This document shows positions 54,772-62,826 of a stretch of DNA of 64,000 bases, piece after piece. The DNA is taken from contig NZ_JANKBZ010000037.1 in the NCBI RefSeq assembly GCF_024623785.1, forward strand, positions 51,340-115,339. Reading direction: 5' to 3'. How positions within the stretch are numbered: the first letter of the stretch is position 1; each line of letters starts with the position of its first letter. A program made the translations under genes and the position numbers. The notes beneath the pieces were generated by a model, which was given only the letters and a program-made list of their open reading frames with translations, was not told the origin of the DNA and ran no database searches. This DNA is from Archangium lipolyticum. GTDB lineage: Bacteria > Myxococcota > Myxococcia > Myxococcales > Myxococcaceae.

Positions 54772-54808
54772 CGCGAAGCCTGTCTCCCCGCGGCCACCGC
54801 CTACCGGT

Positions 54809-54985
54809 TCAAAAGAAAGTGGGAACCGTGACGATGTAGCGGCCATCCGACAGCTCGGCGACCGCGATGACGGCCTTGTTCGCCGCGCCCGGGGTGTAGT
54901 CGAAGGAACCCGCGCAGGAGGCCGAGTTACGTAATGGCACCCAGTGGGGTACGCGCCATTCAGGAGCACCTGTAACTGCCCACGT
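54809..54985 (-). pseudogene. Remnant C-terminus of an exported-protein-like gene, frameshifted
   Basis: On the minus strand one frame gives LQVLLNGAYPTGCHYVT and, after a shift, another gives NSASCAGSFDYTPGAANKAV and ends IAVAELSDGRYIVTVPTFF before TGA. Together they look like the end of a Cys-containing beta protein whose front is missing. Family not recognised. Confidence 0.4.
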
Positions 54986-55310
54986 CGAGGACGAGCATCC
55001 CGCCTATACTCCTTGACTTATTGCAATACATCAAATAGCGTACGCGAGTGTCCAACACAACCACATTCAACGCCACAAAGGGTCAGATTGTGCGTCATGG
55101 TGAGTCAGGGACAAAAATTGTATACTCTTGCAGGTTTGCAGATCTGTACGATCTGATCTCAAGAACACAGCGCAGCAGTCAGAATCCCGGCTCCGCTCAT
55201 GCTTCTCTTGCAGATCCTGCTATCTAGGTGACAGCAGCCGCTGCCGGTGAGGCCCCCGGCCGATCCGCCGTCATGCGAGAGAATGTTTGCCTTACCAAGA
55301 GGAGAAAACA

Positions 55311-56843
55311 ATGGCTACACCTCAAAACAAAGGCTCAGCAAATTTCTATCAAAACTACAACGGCGGTATTGGGCTCGAGAACATAGACATAGCTTTTGCA
55401 AAAAAACATAAGGCGAATTTCAAAAAGTACATCACGAACATCAAGGTCACAAACAACCCCGGCATCGGCCTTTCGCAGACATATGTCACCAAACTCCAAG
55501 ACATGCTAGACGCAGAGCATGGTGGATTTGGCGGAAAAAAGCAGCTTACAGCCACAGCCCGGAAATTGATTGAGGCGACATCTAATTCCGCCGATCTGAT
55601 CACGAAGATCTCACAAGGCGAGAATGTGGCCACGAATGCGGGCCGTGCTGTCTTGGATATAGGGGGCACATTACTCGGCACCATAGTGCCACCGCCTTAT
55701 GGTGAAGCTCTAACTGCGTTACTCGGTTTGGTATCAACCTTCTTGGGGATAACCATCGAGGAAAGAGAGTCATCACTAAAGGACGAAATTGCCGAACTGC
55801 TTCGGGATTTCGCATACACCGATCTGCAGGCTCAATACGCAACCAAACTGGCTCAAATCAAACAACTTTCAACCATTATATCTGAAAATATACGACTCAA
55901 TGATCTGCCAAATCGGACATCGACAACCATGGAGTATGCTGCCGCCTTCGTTTCCGATAAATTCGAGACCACATTAATATCATGGGCCAATAGCAAGCCC
56001 TTCAAGGATTCGTCGTTTTACGATAATGGCTATTGGAAGAACAAATCAGTGGCATTGGGTCGGGCCAGGATCATGAACCTGACCTATGAATATATTTGTG
56101 CAAAAAAATGCCTGCTGCAAGGGTTGATTTGCTTGCTTGAGCTTACGAAAGACCAAATGCAAAAAGCAAACATGGGTCCCAACAAGCTCACCCCAATAGA
56201 TGAACACCTTCATCACGCACAAACTGCATACAAGGACCTTGACGGTTCATTGAAGTCCTTGGTGAATGATGTTTTCAGCAAATCGGCAACTCTTAAAACA
56301 GCAGTAATGTATGCTGCGTTACATGCAATGCCGAGTTTTGCTCATATGCGGACTGCTTACCGTCAGCTCACGGGTGCTGCTGCAAAATATCCGCAGCCGA
56401 ACGACATAAATGTGCTTACTAGAATTGTAAATCGAGGGAAGGTTCCTACTGATTTCGGGGCAAAAACGATCGGCCAACCTGGAATCAAATTCCGCTTGCG
56501 TCCCGACCCTACCTATCCGGGATGTTTTCGTCTTGTGGGTGAGGCAAATATTCCCTGGCGGGAAAGTAGTGCTTCCGGCTTGGAACCAATTCCCGCTGCC
56601 GGTCCCTTCGATCAAGATAGAGCCCGCTTTATTTTTATTGGAGTAACGGAAAAGGAGGCGGGAACCTGGTTTCTTATTACCACGCGGTCAACCGTAATGA
56701 AAAGCTCATCAGAGCTTTTGACTTACTGTAGCGGAACGGGCCTTGAGGTAAATGCCGCGGGCAGCACGGCTTTGCATGTGCTTATAAATCATGATGCGGC
56801 TGGAAGAGGTGAAGAATCACATTATACGGTGCGAAAAGCCTGA
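55311..56843 (+). CDS. AT-rich, probably acquired gene; possible helical pore-forming toxin
   Basis: A 510-residue protein whose gene is far less GC-rich than its neighbours and uses A/T-ending codons freely, a sign of recent transfer. No signal peptide. Residues about 70-330 look all-helical with one long hydrophobic hairpin, VLDIGGTLLGTIVPPPYGEA then LTALLGLVSTFLG (about 110-143), followed by amphipathic helices (IAELLRDFAYTDLQAQYATK). This layout recalls the N-terminal pore-forming domain of delta-endotoxins. From about 385 the sequence becomes beta-rich (FRLRPDPTYPGCFRLVGEAN, ARFIFIGVTEKEAGTWFLIT) and could be a binding domain. Start chosen by AAGAGGAGAAAA. The toxin idea is structural analogy only; I recognise no family with certainty. 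Confidence 0.55.
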   Translation: MATPQNKGSANFYQNYNGGIGLENIDIAFAKKHKANFKKYITNIKVTNNPGIGLSQTYVTKLQDMLDAEHGGFGGKKQLTATARKLIEATSNSADLITKISQGENVATNAGRAVLDIGGTLLGTIVPPPYGEALTALLGLVSTFLGITIEERESSLKDEIAELLRDFAYTDLQAQYATKLAQIKQLSTIISENIRLNDLPNRTSTTMEYAAAFVSDKFETTLISWANSKPFKDSSFYDNGYWKNKSVALGRARIMNLTYEYICAKKCLLQGLICLLELTKDQMQKANMGPNKLTPIDEHLHHAQTAYKDLDGSLKSLVNDVFSKSATLKTAVMYAALHAMPSFAHMRTAYRQLTGAAAKYPQPNDINVLTRIVNRGKVPTDFGAKTIGQPGIKFRLRPDPTYPGCFRLVGEANIPWRESSASGLEPIPAAGPFDQDRARFIFIGVTEKEAGTWFLITTRSTVMKSSSELLTYCSGTGLEVNAAGSTALHVLINHDAAGRGEESHYTVRKA

Positions 56844-57446
56844 GCTACTCCGGCACACTGGAGGGCTGCCTGGCACCAAACGCCGATGAGGCGGAAACAG
56901 GAGACTTGCGGTTTTCCGCTGACCGGCGCTCGCGAGGCACAAGCACCCGTGCTGAGCTGCGGCCCCGCCTCGGCAGCAGGGAGAGGGAAAGAGACATCTG
57001 CCGGCCTCTCTGATTCGAGAGGCTGAGCAGGGCTGCCCACCGGAGCAGACGAGAAAGTGATGCGGAACGTCAACTGCGTCTGCCGAAGTGGTCGGCCGCC
57101 AGTGGCGTCGACCTGGCCCAGGTCGACTCGGGCCAGCGCGCGGTGGTCGTCGCGGCGCTGACATTTCTGGGATTCGTGGATGGACTGCTGGCATTGCGAC
57201 GCCTGGTGGCCTACCTGCTGGCGCACTGCGGGATGGGGTTGAGCTCGGAGGCGCGTTCGCACTGATGCAGGAGGCGATGCGGCTCTACCGCGTGGCTGCC
57301 TGCTGTTCGCCGCAATGTAGGGCTCGGTGCGCCTCCACGCCCCCCTTGGCCGCCTGGCCGCTTCATCTCCTCTATACTCCTATACGCATCGCGGATGCCG
57401 GCCTTGTCACCGCGAACATGCAGGTAGGGCTCGTCGAGGAGGTAGG
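56844..57446. other. Unassigned stretch between the AT-rich gene and the sigma-factor remnant
   Basis: Chromosome-like GC. One + frame from about 57075 to the TGA at 57263-57265 is protein-like (LAQVDSGQRAVVVAALTFLG, FVDGLLALRRLVAYLLAHCG) and may be the tail of a lost gene; I cannot name it. TATACTCCTATAC near 57373 could be part of the promoter once used by the sigma-factor gene. Confidence 0.4.
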
Positions 57447-57600
57447 ATGACGCATGGCTGGCGCGGCTGTACGAGCAGTACGGCGACCTGGCGCACCGGC
57501 GCTGCCTCCAATTGGTACGCCGCCCGGAGGATGCCGAGGATGCCTTGCAGGAGACCTTCCCGCGGGTGCGACGCCATGGCCCGCCACGGGAGGCGTCGCA
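57447..57600 (+). pseudogene. Broken ECF sigma-factor gene (region 2 only)
   Basis: GAGGAGGTAGG precedes an ATG at 57447, but after three codons the coding frame shifts; the next frame reads WLARLYEQYGDLAHRRCLQL and VRRPEDAEDALQETFPRVRR, the classic start of sigma-70 region 2. The homology ends at copy 2 of the 69-bp repeat, so regions 2.4 and 4 are missing. Both the frameshift and the truncation make it inactive. Confidence 0.7.
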
Positions 57601-57669
57601 TACCCGTCCACCCCCAAGCCTCGTTCTCGCTCAAGCCCCTCGCTTCGACTCCTTTGACACCGTCTCTGG
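57601..57669. repeat. 69-bp direct repeat, copy 2
   Basis: Identical to 54703-54771. Its last 14 bases, GACACCGTCTCTGG, are immediately duplicated in tandem (to 57683). It truncates the ECF sigma-factor remnant. Confidence 0.95.
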
Positions 57670-57747
57670 GACACCGTCTCTGGGCGCGCTGCTGCTCTGG
57701 ATCGCCATTCGTAGCCGCCGCCAGTGATGCGCTGCTAGGCTCTCTCA

Positions 57748-58176
57748 ATGTCCTCTTCCGACTCCGAGAGTCGCTTCTTCTGGGTCATGATCGTCATCGC
57801 CGTGGCCATCCTGGCGTTTGGCGGCTTCGATTTCCTGCGCACCTTGCGGTTCGTATTGTACGCCGAGGCGGCGCACGCAGAGGTGGTCTCTGTGAGCAGC
57901 CAGGGGGACGGCCAACACATCATGTTCAAGGGCTATCCGGAGAGGGTCACGTTCTCGGATTCACACGGCAACGTGCACACCGCCACCATCTACTATGGGC
58001 AGTCGAACCCCCATCGGCTGGGGAAGACCGTCAAGGTTCTGTACAACGAGTACGACCCGGCCGGTACCGCGCGCTACGGGGACGCGGCCCGGCTCTGGAT
58101 CCCGCCGGGCGCCTTTCTGTTCGTCGGCGCCATGGGGCTGTACTGCGCGTTCGTGGCCCGGAACCGCGGCTACTGA
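57748..58176 (+). CDS. DUF3592-like small membrane protein
   Basis: A 142-residue protein with an N-terminal membrane helix (FFWVMIVIAVAILAFGGFDF) and a C-terminal one (IPPGAFLFVGAMGLYCAFVA) around a beta domain of about 80 residues containing AEVVSVSSQGDG, YPERVTFSDSHGNVHTAT and VKVLYNEYDPAGTARYGD, the hallmark ...Y.P..p.. pattern of DUF3592. Function unknown. It resumes normal GC-rich coding after the rearranged segment; no strong ribosome-binding site is seen. Confidence 0.75.
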   Translation: MSSSDSESRFFWVMIVIAVAILAFGGFDFLRTLRFVLYAEAAHAEVVSVSSQGDGQHIMFKGYPERVTFSDSHGNVHTATIYYGQSNPHRLGKTVKVLYNEYDPAGTARYGDAARLWIPPGAFLFVGAMGLYCAFVARNRGY

Positions 58177-58325
58177 GGGTGGAATCCCCGCCGCGCTCCC
58201 ATGAGGTGAGCGGCAGGGGCCTGGGCCTGTTGGCTGTACGGCGCACCGAGTGCCCCGTGAGGTAGGCGGATGAACTCCGTGGCGAAGCGGGTTGCCCGAG
58301 GCTACGGAGTCCCTGAAGAGTGAGG

Positions 58326-58409
58326 GTGCTCGGGGTAACGCCCCTCCAGGGGGGCGGACAATGGAAGCGGTGCCTCCTCAACCGCTACATTCCCGGGTCC
58401 ATGAGCCTG
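58326..58409 (+). repeat. ~85-bp dispersed repeat, copy 2, forming the leader of the next gene
   Basis: Pairs with 51902-51988. Hairpin CGCCCC/GGGGCG, then AGCGGT-GCCTCCTCA-ACCGCT with an anti-Shine-Dalgarno loop, then TTCCCGGGTCC and the ATG (58401) of the downstream gene. The repeat thus supplies the 5' leader and first codons here. Confidence 0.85.
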
Positions 58410-60611
58410 CTCCCACTCCTGCTCGTCCTCGCGGCTACGCCGTCCGAAAGTGCCTCCGCCGCCCCACGTGAGGGCGTGCTCGTCTACGAGGGACCCGTCG
58501 ACGTGACGGCGGCGCCCTCTACCTATGGCTTCACGACCTACGCCAAGGGAGACACGTCCTTCGTCGCGGTGGACGAGGCCAACCTGCGCGGCAGCGCCTC
58601 CCTCGACGCGCCGGTGGTGCGCACGCTGCGGCTGGGCAGTGTGCTGCAGGTGCTGGAGGTCGCCTCCGGGACGGTCCTCGTGAAGGATCGGGTGGACCGC
58701 TGGTACCGCGTGCGCACGTCGGAGGCCGAGCCGCAAGAGGGCTTCGTCCTGGGCAACGTGCTGACACCGCTCGCGGCCACGCGGGACCTGGACGGGGACG
58801 GACAGGAGGAGCGCCTGGCGGTCAGCTTCACCTCGGACTTCATGGTCCGCGTGCGCGTCGTGGAGCCAGAGCTCGCCGCCAGGAAGAAGCGAGCCGTGGC
58901 GGCGTTGGACTTCCTCCTGCCCGAGGCGGCGGCCGGCAGGCGCGGAGGCCGCGCGCGGCTGGTCCCGGTGTCCGCCAAGGAGCTCGGCATGGAGCCCTCA
59001 CCGAGGGCCTTCGGGCTCGAGCTGTGCGCGACGAGCTGCGTGGTGCACGCCGTGGCGTACGAGGCGAAGAAGGGCGTCGTGGGCACCCTCTCCGTTCCTC
59101 CCGAGGTGCGCGCGGGCGTGACCCTGTACGCGAAACCCAGGAAGCTCTTGTCGATCTACATCAAGGGCGAGGACGAAATCCCCGACGAGCGCATCACCTG
59201 CAGCCTCATTGGCAAGGTGCGGGGGGGCACGTATGACCAGAAGGAGGTGCTCACCTGTGCCGACGAAGGCAACAGCAAGATTGGCCCCCCCTCCCGGTCC
59301 GCCTACCACTACCTGATGCTGGGGGGCGCGCAGTTGCTGCGGCCGGGCTCCCAGGAGGGCTACGCGACGGGGATGGACGCGCACCTCAAGAGCGAGGGCT
59401 ACAACGTGAGGCTGGAGCCGAACACCCTCCTGCCCGGCCTCACGCCTCCGGAGGAGCTGTACGCGGATGCGCGTGGACGGATCCGCCTGCGGTTCCGCTC
59501 ACCGGACAAGTACGTGCGCTCCGCCGTGGAGGTGGCCTTCGTGCACCCCACGCTCGGCACCGTGACGATGACACGGCCGGGAGCGAAGGGCCTGGAGGAG
59601 GGAAACCCGCTGGGCTTCAACGGCTTCTACGTGCCCGAGCCCGCCGGAGGCTTCCTCTTCTATGCCTACGAGCGAGACTTCTCGGCCAAGGAGGTGACGT
59701 GGAAGGAGCCGAGGCCCGAGGGAGTCTCCTACTCCCTGCAGTACGACCTGGGTTGTGGGCGCGTGAGGGCCGTGAATCCCGCGCCCGCGGATGTGCGGGC
59801 CGCGGACCTCGTGGAGGTGGGCCAGGTGAAGGGCGCCGGGCCGATCTTCACCCTGAAGGACAGCGAGCATCCGGACGTGGAGCGCACGTGGAAGGAGTTT
59901 CACGACTTTCCGCCCACGCACCCGTCGTACGTGAGCAAGGAGGGGTTCTTCGAGAGTTCGCCCCCCCTCTTCTGGTGGGACTCCTTCGGGAGACTGCTGC
60001 GGGTGCTGCCCACGGACCTCTCGGTGCCGTGCATGGAAGAGCCCATCGTCTATTTCTATCCGGAGCGGCCCATGCACGTGCGCTACACGCTCGCGCCGGA
60101 GGTTCGGGTGGCCCGGGCCGAGCCGCTCGCGCGAGACAATGCCTGGACGTTCCTCGCCACGCCCCAGGGGCTTCTCGAGGAGGTGGACGCGGCTCCGGGA
60201 AGGGCACGGCGGACCTTCAAGCGCCTGTTCTGGGAGGGGACGTCGGTGCGCTTCCCTCCGCCGGCCGAGGGGGTGTGCCTCCCCGGCTCGCGGACGAGCG
60301 AGTACTTCCGCGAGGTGCTGCCGCGCCTGGGTCTGCAGCCACACGAGACGGAGGACTTCCTCGAGGCGTGGGTGCCGCGCATGGAGGGAGCGGCCTTCAA
60401 CGTCATCGGGTTCCACCCGCGCGAGGTGGTGGACAGGCTGGCTCCGGTGCGGGTGTCACCGGCTCCCACGTGGATGATTCGCATCCTCATGGACGCGACG
60501 CCCGTGGAGGAGTGCCCCGAGCTCCAAGCCCCCGTGCTGCCGGAGGCGATGCCCGCGCGCGAGGGGTTCTCGGTCGTGGAGTGGGGAGGAGTCCTGCGCG
60601 AGAACCGCTGA
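58401..60611 (+). CDS. Large exported protein with N-terminal SH3-like domain, unknown function
   Basis: A 736-residue secreted protein (signal peptide MSLLPLLLVLAATPSESASA). Residues about 40-115 look like a bacterial SH3 domain (DTSFVAVDEANLRGSASLDA, TVLVKDRVDRWYRVRTSEAE, GFVLGNVL), often a peptidoglycan-binding module. The remaining ~600 residues are unrecognised (DLDGDGQEERLAVSFTSDF; EEPIVYFYPERPMHVRYTL; PTWMIRILMDATPVEECPEL). EEPIVYFYPERP and FNVIGFHPREVVD suggest a second folded domain. The start codon lies in the 85-bp repeat and lacks a standard Shine-Dalgarno sequence. Confidence 0.75.
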   Translation: MSLLPLLLVLAATPSESASAAPREGVLVYEGPVDVTAAPSTYGFTTYAKGDTSFVAVDEANLRGSASLDAPVVRTLRLGSVLQVLEVASGTVLVKDRVDRWYRVRTSEAEPQEGFVLGNVLTPLAATRDLDGDGQEERLAVSFTSDFMVRVRVVEPELAARKKRAVAALDFLLPEAAAGRRGGRARLVPVSAKELGMEPSPRAFGLELCATSCVVHAVAYEAKKGVVGTLSVPPEVRAGVTLYAKPRKLLSIYIKGEDEIPDERITCSLIGKVRGGTYDQKEVLTCADEGNSKIGPPSRSAYHYLMLGGAQLLRPGSQEGYATGMDAHLKSEGYNVRLEPNTLLPGLTPPEELYADARGRIRLRFRSPDKYVRSAVEVAFVHPTLGTVTMTRPGAKGLEEGNPLGFNGFYVPEPAGGFLFYAYERDFSAKEVTWKEPRPEGVSYSLQYDLGCGRVRAVNPAPADVRAADLVEVGQVKGAGPIFTLKDSEHPDVERTWKEFHDFPPTHPSYVSKEGFFESSPPLFWWDSFGRLLRVLPTDLSVPCMEEPIVYFYPERPMHVRYTLAPEVRVARAEPLARDNAWTFLATPQGLLEEVDAAPGRARRTFKRLFWEGTSVRFPPPAEGVCLPGSRTSEYFREVLPRLGLQPHETEDFLEAWVPRMEGAAFNVIGFHPREVVDRLAPVRVSPAPTWMIRILMDATPVEECPELQAPVLPEAMPAREGFSVVEWGGVLRENR

Positions 60612-60632
60612 CACGGTACGCGTGATTGGTTT

Positions 60633-60815
60633 GTGCGCCGGGAGTTCGATTGGAATGGGGATGGGCTCTACGATTGCCGCGAGGATGATTGTCCTTACAA
60701 GAGCAAGACGCGGTGGTCCGCCTGTGTCGCCCATCGCCGGGGATGGAGCTGGATACCCGCTCCCCCGGAGGTGATCGAGTGCGTTCCGGGACCGCCCCAC
60801 CAGGCAGCCTATTAG
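60633..60815 (+). CDS. Small ORF or gene fragment with EF-hand/dockerin-like loop
   Basis: An open frame of 60 codons starting at a GTG reads FDWNGDGLYDCREDDCPYKS. DWNGDGLYDCRE fits the D-x-N-x-D-G-x-x-D-x-x-E calcium loop seen in dockerins and EF-hands, and four cysteines follow. No ribosome-binding site is seen, so it may be the tail of a lost exported protein. Confidence 0.35.
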   Translation: MRREFDWNGDGLYDCREDDCPYKSKTRWSACVAHRRGWSWIPAPPEVIECVPGPPHQAAY

Positions 60816-60869
60816 CCAATATACCTGGATAACGTCACACATTTACCCGGATGGAGCATGAGCCATTGA

Positions 60870-61892
60870 ATGGCGCCCATGCCTGACCAGACCGCCGCTC
60901 GCTCCCTGCTCGTCCCCATCGCCCTGCCAGCGCGGGAGATCTTCCCGCCGAACACCCTCAGCCCCGAGGCCCGCGCCGCCCTCGCCGCCAGCGCGGCGAC
61001 ACCGGCCCAGATCCACCCCGCGCGCCACCCCGCTCCCGACGACCTCGAAGGCTGGCGCCGGGCGGTCGCCGCCAGCAACGCCAGGTTCGCGCCGCTGGTG
61101 GAGCAGATGCTGGGCGAGACCCGCTGCCGGGTCGAGACCTGGCCCATCGCCGGCGTGATCTGCTACGTCGCGACCCCGCCCGGCCTGGATGCGGCGGCGG
61201 CCCGGCGGCTCTACCTCTATCTGCACGGCGGTGCCCTGGTGTTCGGCGGCGGGGCCTACGCCAAGGCCGAGGCCGCGGTGAACGCCGAGCGGCTCGGCAT
61301 CACCACCGTGTCGGTCGACTACCGCATGCCGCCGGACCACCCCTTCCCCGCCGCACCCGAGGACTGCTTCGCCGTCTACCGCGAGCTGCTCGAGGACTGG
61401 GACCCGGCCCGTGTGGTGATCGGCGGCGCCTCGGCCGGCGGCAACATCGCGGCGGCGGCCACCCTGATGATCCGCGACCGGGGCCTGCCCCCGCCGGCCG
61501 CCGTGGCACTGCTGACGCCGGAGGTCGACCTCACGGAGTCTGGCGACACCTTCCAGACCAACGCGCTGCTGGACGTGACGCTGAAGGGCGGGCTGCCGGA
61601 GTGCAACGCCCTCTATGCGGGAGGCCACGACCTCGCCCATCCCTATGTCTCGCCGCTGTTCGCCGACTTCGGCCCCGGCTTCCCGCCGACCTTCATCCAA
61701 TCGGGCACGCGCGACCTGTTCCTCTCCAACTCGGTGCTGCTGCACCGCAAGCTGCGGCGCGCGGGCGTCGAGGCCGAGCTGCACGTCTGGGAGGCCATGC
61801 CCCACCGCGGCTTCGGCTTCGGCTTCGGCGACGCGCCCGAGAACCACGAGATCGACGAGGAGCTCAGGCGCTTCATCGTCCGCCACTCCTGA
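60870..61892 (+). CDS. Alpha/beta hydrolase fold-3 (hormone-sensitive-lipase-type) esterase
   Basis: A 340-residue esterase/lipase, cytosolic. Oxyanion motif YLHGGALVFGGG (the HGG of the HSL family), nucleophile GGASAGGN, acid residue in SGTRDLFLS and His in EAMPHRGFGFGFG are present. N-terminal ~90 residues form the helical cap typical of the family. Starts at 60870 or the second ATG at 60879. Substrate unknown; convergent with the XRE regulator gene. Confidence 0.93.
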   Translation: MAPMPDQTAARSLLVPIALPAREIFPPNTLSPEARAALAASAATPAQIHPARHPAPDDLEGWRRAVAASNARFAPLVEQMLGETRCRVETWPIAGVICYVATPPGLDAAAARRLYLYLHGGALVFGGGAYAKAEAAVNAERLGITTVSVDYRMPPDHPFPAAPEDCFAVYRELLEDWDPARVVIGGASAGGNIAAAATLMIRDRGLPPPAAVALLTPEVDLTESGDTFQTNALLDVTLKGGLPECNALYAGGHDLAHPYVSPLFADFGPGFPPTFIQSGTRDLFLSNSVLLHRKLRRAGVEAELHVWEAMPHRGFGFGFGDAPENHEIDEELRRFIVRHS

Positions 61893-61910
61893 CGGCGGCC
61901 CAGACTGGAC

Positions 61911-62753
61911 TCAGGCGGACAGCTGTCCGCGCGAGAGAAGGAGCTCTATCGCCCGAGCATCGGCCGGTGTGGCGGGCGTGAAGACGACCATGTCCAACCC
62001 GTCCACGCCATCGACGGCGAAGGCCGAGTACTCGAGCGTGATCGGTCCAGCCACGGAATGGTGGAGGCGCTTCAGGCCTGCCCCATGGTTGCGCACGTCG
62101 TTCTCAGCCCAGAGCCGGCGGAAGTCGGCGCTGGTTGACTGGAGCTCGGCCACGAGCGCGGCGGCTTCGGAGCCACCTCCCGCGCGCGCGACATCGATGC
62201 GGAAGACCGAGAGCGCGAAGCGCGCATGCTCCTCCCAATCCGGCAGCGAGGCGCGCACGGCCGGGCCGCCGAACAGGCGCCTGAGCACGTTGCGCTCGCG
62301 GACCGGCATTGAGGCGTAGTCGGCCAGCACCGCGAGTGCCGCCGCGTTCCAGGCCACGATGTCCCACGTCGGCGTCTTCACATAGGCGGGGCTGGTCGGC
62401 AGGGCGTCGAGCACGCGCTGCAAGGAGGGCGTGACCGAAGGCGGCGCGGCTGGATGGAGCGGCGGTGGCCGCTGCCGGGCGAGCAGGAACAGGACCTCGC
62501 GGCCCGCCGCGTCGAGCTCCAGTGCGCGGGCGATTCGCTCCAGCGCATCGTCTGAAGGGGGGCCTCCACGCCCCTGCTCGAGCCACGTGTACCAGGTGAC
62601 GCTGACGCCTGCCCGCGTCGCCACCTCCTCCCGCCTGAGCCCCGGCGTTCGACGCCGGCCCTGAACGCCTGGTCCTGGTGACAAGCGCGCCCGACGATCG
62701 CGGAGGAAGTCGCCCAAGGAGAGTTCCGAACCCGGCACGGTGTTAGTGCTCAT
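61911..62753 (-). CDS. XRE-family regulator with MmyB-like ligand-binding domain
   Basis: A 280-residue regulator. The N-terminal HTH is in GLRREEVATRAGVSVTWYTW, then LEQGRGGPPSDDALERIARA (about 35-85). The C-terminal domain (about 105-270) matches the MmyB-like ligand-binding domain: LDALPTSPAYVKTPTWDIVA, WNAAALAVLADYA, and HHSVAGPITLEYSAFAVDGV. It is divergent from the NAD-dependent epimerase gene 73 bases away, its likely target. The start is chosen where ATACAGGT precedes ATG. Confidence 0.93.
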   Translation of the reverse strand: MSTNTVPGSELSLGDFLRDRRARLSPGPGVQGRRRTPGLRREEVATRAGVSVTWYTWLEQGRGGPPSDDALERIARALELDAAGREVLFLLARQRPPPLHPAAPPSVTPSLQRVLDALPTSPAYVKTPTWDIVAWNAAALAVLADYASMPVRERNVLRRLFGGPAVRASLPDWEEHARFALSVFRIDVARAGGGSEAAALVAELQSTSADFRRLWAENDVRNHGAGLKRLHHSVAGPITLEYSAFAVDGVDGLDMVVFTPATPADARAIELLLSRGQLSA

Positions 62754-62826
62754 ACCTGTATAAGATATCGACTTTTCCGCCGCGCGGCCGCGCCCCATAA
62801 CACGCTCACAACATCAGGAGACGGAC

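Larger units (their letters stand above)
54422..55310. other. Rearranged non-coding stretch before the AT-rich gene
   Basis: No intact gene. It holds copy 1 of the 69-bp repeat (54703), the lipoprotein-like remnant (54809), and from about 55005 a clear drop in GC leading into the 55311 gene. The low-GC part (TGACTTATTGCAATACATCA and following) probably contains that gene's own promoter. Confidence 0.6.
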
